Source: Cryphonectria parasitica EP155
Taxonomy: Eukaryota > Ascomycota > Sordariomycetes > Diaporthales > Cryphonectriaceae
Assembly: GCF_011745365.1 (NCBI RefSeq)
Contig: NW_024468915.1
Span: 2,582,653-2,646,652, forward strand
DNA: 64,000 bases
Reading direction: 5' to 3'
The stretch's first letter is position 1. Each line of letters opens with the position of its first letter. The notes under the pieces were generated by a model. The model was not told where the DNA came from. It did no database searches and saw only the letters and a list, made by a program, of their open reading frames with translations. Both the position numbers and the translations under genes were made by a program. This document shows positions 57,154 through 64,000 of this stretch, piece after piece.

Positions 57154-59193
57154 ATGGGTGTCACAAATATCGCCATGAAAGCCTGCGTTGCAGTGATTAT
57201 CCTGCTGATCGTTAAAGTCCTGAAGGTAGACTAAAGCTTCCGTTTTAAACGTACACTTTGATCTTTATTGACACTTTCAGGGAATTTGTCGAGCTCATTT
57301 CTCTGTTCTGAGCAAGATACCAAGTGCCGGAACATATGCACCCTACTCCAGGTTGGGATGGCTATTTCCAGTAGAATTCCGTGGATCGGTCACCATCGTT
57401 CTTCCGAAGTTGCATGAGCAGCTAGGTCAATATATCGAAACTATGGGTGTATACCACGTTTTTAACTGACGCCCCTACAGGCCCTCTGATTCGTATCAGT
57501 CCTCGCGAGGTCTCGTTCTATTCGATCGAAGTGTACGACCTGGTTCACAAAGTTGGTAGTAAATTCCAGAAAGATCCTCGAGTTTATGGGGAGTTTGTGC
57601 AAGGCGAAAATCCTGCTTTATTCTCCATCACGTACGATATGACACTGCAAGGAAATGTTTGTGTAAGCGCGATATGCTGAGAGTTTTGTTGTTACACAGG
57701 GACCCGGGAGAGCATTCAAAGCGCCGCCGTATGATGGGTCAGCTTTACAACAAGAGCAAGATTGATAAGCTCCAAGAGCTCATGCAACTTCACATCGCTC
57801 GATGGTTAGAGGCTGCTAGAAGAAGACCATCTGGGTTTGACGTCGTACCTGCTTGCAGGGCACTGGAAGCCGACATCATCTGTGAGTTGGAAGATGACGT
57901 TGGGAATCGTTGCGGGAAATAATGATCAACTGATTGCTCGTAGCTGACTTCTCGCTTGGGACTCCCATCGGCGCCCTCGACGCATGGATGGAGGGGAAAG
58001 AGCTCGGCATGGTATCAAAAAATGATGAAAAGGCGACCTGGATGCCTGTGGTAGGCGATGTGAATACCAAATTATCTGGCGATACTTATCTTCTGACTGG
58101 TGTAATAGTTGACCACGTTTCCAGCGGCAGTTGAGGCATGGGAGATTATCGAGGCAGCAATCACTAAGTTAACCGGCTGGTCAACACTGTACACAGCAGA
58201 GCTGCGGAAGTTCAGTGAGGTGACTATGTCTGCCAGCATAGCCTTTGTTAAGTCGGATGCTAATGAAGCTCCAGTGGGCTATAAATAGCCGGGAGGTGGC
58301 TCTAGCATCTATCGGCACGAAGTCGTCAACTCCTAATTTGATGAAGACGCTTGTTGAGTCCGGACTTCCTGTTGCAACAGCATTATCAGAAGCCAAGGAG
58401 AATCTGGGTCCCGGGACTGATACAACATCTGCATCTTTAGCCCATATCCTTTGGGCCCTTGCACACAACCCAAAATACCAAGAGGAGCTATACCACAATC
58501 TTTCGAAAGCAGGCTACCCCTCTGATATCGCCAGCCTTGAAACAGTGCCCAAGTTGGTAGCTTGTGTGAAAGAGGGTATACGCTGGGCAGGAGCAGCAGC
58601 AGCGATGTTACCTCGCGTCGTTCCCCCAGGTGGCATTGATTTGCATGGTAGTTTCATTCCAGAAGGGGTGAGTGCAAGGCCCGAACAGACCGTTACATCG
58701 CTTAAGTTAATCCCTTTCTTTAGACTGTCCTCGTTTCGTCTCCCATTTGGTATCTGCGTGATCCGGGTGCATTTCCGATGCCAGAATACTACGATCCATA
58801 TCGATGGCTAACACCAGATGGATCTGCTCTGAGTGAAGACCAAGAACGGGATCGGTTCTTTATACCATTCTCCAAGGGTCCAAATGTTTGCATAGGCCGT
58901 CAGTAAGTCTGAATATTCACGTCTTGTTTTTATTGTACATGTGTGCTTCAATCACTAATCGACGTGCCTACGTGCCTAGTTTCTCATTCTATGAATTGTA
59001 TCTCTCAGTCTCACAAACAGTTCAATTCTGTCGGATCCAACGGCCTGAAAATGGTACTTTTTCTCCAAATCTCAAGACAACGAATTCTATGGAGCGGAAT
59101 TGGAACGTCGTGGAACTACCTGCCAGGAAGGAATGGGTGGCCGCTTGTGTGACTGAAGATCTAAATGTTGTTTTAAAGGATCGAAAAGATTAG
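57154..59193 (+). CDS. Cytochrome P450 monooxygenase
   Basis: Nine exons: 57154-57225, 57281-57425, 57481-57631, 57700-57881, 57944-58050, 58109-58219, 58269-58667, 58724-58902, 58980-59193; 519 aa. An N-terminal anchor (VAVIILLIVKVL) is followed by PLIRISPREVSFYS, the I-helix GPGTDTTSASLAHILWAL, the K-helix E-x-x-R in VKEGIRWAG, YYDPYRWL, and the haem-thiolate loop FSKGPNVCIG with its Cys. Full-length microsomal P450s are about 500 aa, so it appears intact. The intron 58220-58268 is the least certain: a weak gtgact donor, chosen because the frame must change there. Probably ER-bound, oxidising a secondary metabolite; the nearby PKS makes its product a candidate substrate. Confidence 0.85.
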
Positions 59194-60008
59194 ATTTTCG
59201 GACCTGAAAGCAAATCTTGTATGTAAATGACTAAATAGATACGCTGTCAAAGGAAGGAAGAGAAAAGAGAAACGGAGGGGAAGGACAGCTGGCTAGGTGA
59301 GGCTATCTAGGCAGAGGGTGCCTGGCGATCGCGGGGCCAATGACTCACCGGCTCTCGCATATCTTCACTTCATCAAACTTAAAGCGAAGCAAAATGACGG
59401 ACTACCTAATGGAATAAAAACAAATGTGTTTCTATTTCATAGTGCTTAAAAACTTCTCAAATTTAATATTGCTGCTTATAGTGTGTTTGTATGCACAGGA
59501 AGTTCTTAGTAGAGCAGTAGGTAAGCCAGTATAGCTGCTCAGATCGCCATGATCAAGAGCAATGCGCTTCTACCTCTAGCAACTGACAACTCACTTGCTC
59601 GACTCATAAGCACTTGATGTCAATATTCACACACCACTTACCGTGGGGAGCCGTGAATTTAGGGGCATTAACACTGTAGCAGAAATCTTCAGGGGCTACC
59701 AATATCGTGATTTCAATCATCAGGAGAAATGTAGACGAGACTTATGCTCGCAAATGTAATGACGTGTATACGGTCATTTTATTAATGTGCACTTTTTTTC
59801 GGTACCGAAAGCCACAACATTTCTGAGCATGGAGGTCAAAATTTGAATGTAAGATGGCAATGAATATCTGATCCTAGGCTAAGAAGCTATCTTCCACATG
59901 AAAACCCATTCTTCAAAACCAAACGTTCAAGTCATGGAGATTCCTTTTTTCCCTCATTGATAAGACAAAGCATCATACGTACACATAACAAGAAATCCTA
60001 GAGTGCTT
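59194..60008. other. Convergent intergenic region between P450 and PKS
   Basis: 3' flanks of the P450 (+) and PKS (-). AT-rich, no gene seen. Confidence 0.65.
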
Positions 60009-63000
60009 TCATGAAGCTTTGGCTTCTACTTTATCTAACATCTTCTTCGCCACCGTCTCGGCTAGACTCCTGAAACTCGACGATTTCAAAATCTCCATTG
60101 TGCTTACAGTAATTCCGAACCCGTCTCTGAACCAAGTCCGCAGCTCAACGGCAACAAGAGAATCAACACCGAAGCTCTCTGGGCTTCTCTCCCCGTCAAT
60201 GTCCTCGACCGAGACAAGCAAGAACTCGGACATCTTCAGCACCACTGCTTCCAAGGCCAGAGGGCTGATAGCTTCCAGAACCGGTCGCGGGTTTGTCGAT
60301 TTCAGAACCTGAATGAGTGCCGCACTAGGTCCTGATTGTCCGCTGGGAGGGCTTGAGCCGTCAGAGGTGCTACCAGTGTTGAGCAAAGCCCTCAAACGGG
60401 GTGCCGAGTACGTCTTGGGCGGCTTCGAAGTGGTGGAAGAGAGACCGAACACAGTCTGTGCTTGACATTCGAAGGTCATCAACGAGTCCGCCGATAATTG
60501 GTCGCCCTTCCAGGTTCTCTCGTTAGTTGACCTAAAGATCTCAAGCTCAAGTAGCCTAAGCAGTTCAGCCTCCTGCACCCTGACGGTCAAGATACCCATG
60601 GCGGCCATCTTGGCGTCAAGGTCCTCATTCTCGGTGGTCCATCCCACATCCTCGACGAAACCGAGGTCGATGCTCGTAGCAGCAAGGCCCATGCCCCTCC
60701 TGTGCATAGCCAGAGCGTCAAGGTAGGTGTTGGCAGCAGCATAGCTGGACTGGCCATACTGCCCAAAGATTCCCGAAACCGAAGACAGCATGATGAAAAA
60801 GTCGAGCGGCGTAGGGAGGTCAAGCGAAGCCATGTGCATATTGAAGGCGCCGCGAACCTTTGGATCAGAGACCTTGGTAAACTCAGCGGGACTCTGAAGC
60901 GTCATAAACGGTGTGTCATTCAAGACCATTGCCGAGTGTATCATTCCCTTGACCGGCCTGTCAGCCGGCGCCATGCCCATAGCTCTCTGGACATCTTCCA
61001 TGTTGGAGGCGCTGCCCTTCACCACCTTGACAGACGCGCCGGAGCACCGGAGCCAGCCGACCAGAGCGTGTGCCTCAGGCTTGTCGTCGCCGCTGGGCGA
61101 CAGCATGATGAAACTCCTGGCGCCTTTGTCGAATAAGCGACGAGTGATACTGCGTCCGATACCACCCAGGCATCCGATGAGGAGATATGAGGCGTCTGGC
61201 GAAAAGGTGACGCGGTCAAACACTGGACAACGGCGGATCTTGACTTGCTTGTCAGGCGCTACTGCATTTCGGATGACCAGTTTACCGAGCGACTTGCCGC
61301 TCTGCATTAGCCGGAAAGCACTCTCGAGTTCATCCAAGGTAAAGGTATGCATAGGCTGGATGGGCGTGATGACTCTCTGGTGAATGAGGTCATGCATGAT
61401 CTTGGTCGCCCTGTAGACGTTAGCAACTACGTGCATTCAATTCTGAGGGGAGGGAATGTGCTTACTCGCTTCCAAGGTCATGACGCATCATGACTTGACT
61501 GGCATCAATGGCATGAATGCTGGTCGATTGGCAGAACTTCCTCATCTGCAACTTGTTTCTCTTGAGGAAGTCAACCCGGCTGACCTCGAGCAGGCAACCA
61601 GTCTCAGCCACGCAAGCCCATGAAGCATCCAGCAAGTCGCCAGAGAGACTGTTCAGGACGATATCGACGCCCTTACCTCTTGTGGCGCGCATGATGTCCC
61701 GCTGGAACTGCGTCGTGCGCGAGTTGAAGATGTTGGCCGGGTTTAGGCCCATATTATTGACCAGAAACTTACGCTTCTCCTCACTGCCACATGTGGCATA
61801 GATGGCACCAGCTCCGAGGTAACGGGCCAGCTGAATGGCCGAGAGACCGACGCCTCCAGCTGCCGAGTGAATGAGGATGGTTTGACCGGGTCGCATGTGG
61901 GCCTGTTGAATAAGGGCGTGGATATTGGTGAAAAAGATGCATGGCATCGTCGCTGCTTCTTCAAACGTCATCCCATCGGGGATCTTGAAGCAGAGGTAAT
62001 CTGGCGCCCGGATGTGGCTCCTGTACGCGCCATGCGTGGTGGCCGGCAGCCCAGCAACGCGGTCACCAGCCTTGACATTGGTGACGGCGGATCCGACCTT
62101 ACTTATGACACCGGAAAACTCGAGACCGAAGTTTTTATGTGGGAGAATGCCCATACAGATGGCGACGTCCTTAAAGTTGATACCGACAGCCTTCATCTCC
62201 ACCTCGACGTCATGATCTCCCAGTGGCATGTCGCCCTCCAGCCTTGGGACTTCGGAGAATGTGAGCGTCTGTAACAAGCCTGTCTGCAGGATGTCAAGTT
62301 TCCAAGATGGATGCACGTCGCAGGTTGACGATCCTGTCGTCATAGCAACTGTGTTCTCATCGCTGTCTGGCTCCAGTGCAGGATGCAGGACTTGGAATGT
62401 TTGGCTATCTGGGACGATGCGCTGGATATAAGCGACACCGCCTCGAATCGCGAACTCACGCTCTGCAGAGCCCTGCTTGGAGACCTTTTCGAGAATTCGG
62501 AAAACGAGACGGGTGAGCACGTCTGCAGGTGTGGACGAGTCAATGTCTATCGTGATGAAGCACACCTCTGGTTCTTCCCTATAAATAACTCTTGCCAATC
62601 CAGCAATCATGGCTCCAGCAGGATTGAATTTTCTGCAATTCATTGACTCAGCAGCAGAATTCATCTGGCAAGAAGCAGATAGCCAGATGAGGGCTGGATT
62701 CGGCTTGCTGGAAGTGTCAGAGGAGCTGGAGGTTTTCCTGATGAGCGACTTGATGAGACGGAGCGTCTCTTCTGACATTTCAGCCAATATGCCTGGGTTG
62801 AGGACGCCAGCAGAGACTAGCACAGCATCCTCTGTCTCCAGAAACATGTCATGCCCCTCAGTCCTGCCTGAAAGAATCGAAGACATGATCCTGGATACCT
62901 TTGTCTCCTCGTGAAGGATACTGTGAACAGGCTGGTAACAGTTGACGCCATCCGTTGTGGATGCGACTAGAATCAGCGACCAGTCATCCGTATTTTCACT

Positions 63001-64000
63001 GAAGTCTGCGTCAACAAGACCAAACCCAGAACTGGACAGAGCCTTTTTCCACTCTAGACAGCTCGACACAAGGGCTGACTTGTCCACAAGGAGGATGAGT
63101 TTGCCGTTGGACTTCATCAGTCTTCGGACGGCTCTCAAGGAGTCATCAGGCGTGGACACCTATATTCGAAACCAATTTCTCATTAGTATCTTGAACTTCT
63201 TCCACCTCTGTGATAGCAAGAGATAACTATTCGCGTACTCACTTTGTGAACGACGACATCATGAGTATTTTCCTCTGATGGACCGTCCCCGATGCTCTCG
63301 ATAGCAAGCGTCTTGTACGAGATATTATGAGCTCTGGGAAAATGAGACCCAAGCTTATCTTCAGCCATCGACAAGATCTCGTCGTTATTTTCTGTGATTG
63401 TATAGGATGCGAACATTGGGGATACGGTTGCCGCTCCCAATGCACTCAGAATCTCGACCGACACGTTCCCTCTGCCGCCATTGATCTCCAAGTACGAAGC
63501 AGCCGGGTCTTGGTGCGCCAAAAGATCAAATAAAATAGACAGTGTTCCAGTCTTTGACTCACGTAACTTCTCTCGGAACGATGGATCAAAGGATGATAGA
63601 AGCGAGACATCGGGCTTCCAGATGACCTTGTGGACTTGCGTCAGTTCGCCACCACCGACCACATCAGCACCATCACCGTCGACCGCCGCCGCCGGAGCAC
63701 CCTCAATTTTGGTGCAAGCGAGCCGATGAATATGCACCACGACATTTCCGTCCTCGTCGACAGCCTCAGCCGAGCCCAGGATGCCGCTCTTGCTAGCTTC
63801 ACTGTCTGTGACCTCAGGAACAATATTCGCAATGCAATTCAACGCCGTTGTCGACAGAGATGGCGGTGCAACGTAAATCTCATCAAACTTGGTCGGCACA
63901 CACAAGTCACGTAGCGCACCAGGCTTGCCATTGGCAGCGGCTGCAAGCATGCATTGCATTAGGCCGTCGATGATAGCTGGCGCCACCAGATAGCGAGATT
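60009..64000 (-). CDS. Highly reducing type I polyketide synthase (3' part; continues past the right edge)
   Basis: Exons within the window: >64000-63243, 63159-61466 and 61410-60009 (introns 83 and 55 nt). Domains from the truncated N-terminal side: end of the dehydratase (second half with APAIIDGLMQCML); a C-methyltransferase-like region around 63540-63050; enoylreductase about 62300-61270 with LIHSAAGGVGLSAIQLARYL; ketoreductase about 61210-60640 with ASYLLIGCLGGIGRSI and catalytic Ser-Tyr-Asn in MLSSVSGIFGQYGQSSYAAAN; and an acyl carrier domain about 60260-60050 with the phosphopantetheine Ser in FGVDSLVAVEL. The protein ends about 45 residues after that motif with no thioesterase or reductase, so product release must occur in trans or spontaneously. 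KS, AT and the start of DH lie outside. The methyltransferase SAM motif reads YLEINGGRGNVS rather than LEIGAGTGG. Confidence 0.94.

Noticed and set aside
57882..58268. The P450 as a pseudogene because of in-frame stops
   Set aside because: All stops fall in stretches that can be removed as introns, and every catalytic motif is intact; only the 58220-58268 intron is weakly supported.
1..64000. tRNA/rRNA genes and CRISPR arrays
   Set aside because: No cloverleaf-compatible A/B boxes, rRNA stretches or regularly spaced direct repeats were recognised by eye; a covariance-model scan would be decisive for tRNAs.

Overview
This window looks like nuclear DNA of a filamentous ascomycete (Pezizomycotina, plausibly a Sordariomycete). 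Genes are monocistronic and face both ways. They carry short GT-AG introns (about 50-180 nt) with CTAAC-like branch sites and pyrimidine-rich leaders. The gene families (Zn2Cys6 regulator, DHA14-type and sugar-type MFS carriers, highly reducing polyketide synthase, Pho80-type cyclin) are typical of such fungi. The species call is inference. Exon borders were worked out by eye from splice consensus, reading-frame continuity and family conservation, with no transcript support.

Layout. 1-28 kb is mostly core and general genes: 20S proteasome beta-1 (PRE3, +), a Pho80-like cyclin (-), a 5.2-kb gene-poor stretch, an atypical SDR (+), a 981-residue membrane protein of unknown function (+), a short secreted haem peroxidase (-), a gamma-glutamylcyclotransferase-like membrane protein (-), methylthioribose-1-phosphate isomerase (MRI1, +) tail-to-tail with a secreted M20 peptidase (-), a DJ-1/PfpI protein (+) and a four-helix membrane protein (+).

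28.5-47.5 kb is accessory in character. It holds a DHA14 efflux pump (+), a Zn2Cys6 regulator (-), a salicylate-hydroxylase-like flavin monooxygenase (-), a sugar-type MFS carrier (+), a type II membrane protein (+), a DUF3445 haem-dependent N-demethylase-like protein (+), a homocysteine S-methyltransferase (+), a second sugar/quinate-type MFS carrier (+) and a GNAT acetyltransferase (-). The pump, regulator and monooxygenase look like one small cluster for an aromatic compound. The DUF3445/methyltransferase/transporter run may be a C1 or methyl-metabolism group; this is a hypothesis.

47.5-64 kb holds a GPI-anchored cysteine-rich secreted protein (+), a striking inverted repeat of about 610 bp whose arms differ almost only by transitions with a RIP-like CpA-to-TpA bias, a GFA-domain protein (-), an amino-acid permease (-) with GATA sites in its promoter, a P450 (+) divergent from it, and the 3' part of a highly reducing PKS (-) that runs off the right edge. 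Permease, P450 and PKS look like the border of a secondary-metabolite cluster continuing to the right.

I recognised no tRNA or rRNA gene, CRISPR array or complete autonomous transposon. The most unusual items are the inverted repeat, several micro-exons (10, 15 and 21 nt), a GC-AG intron, and a PKS methyltransferase domain with a weakened SAM motif.
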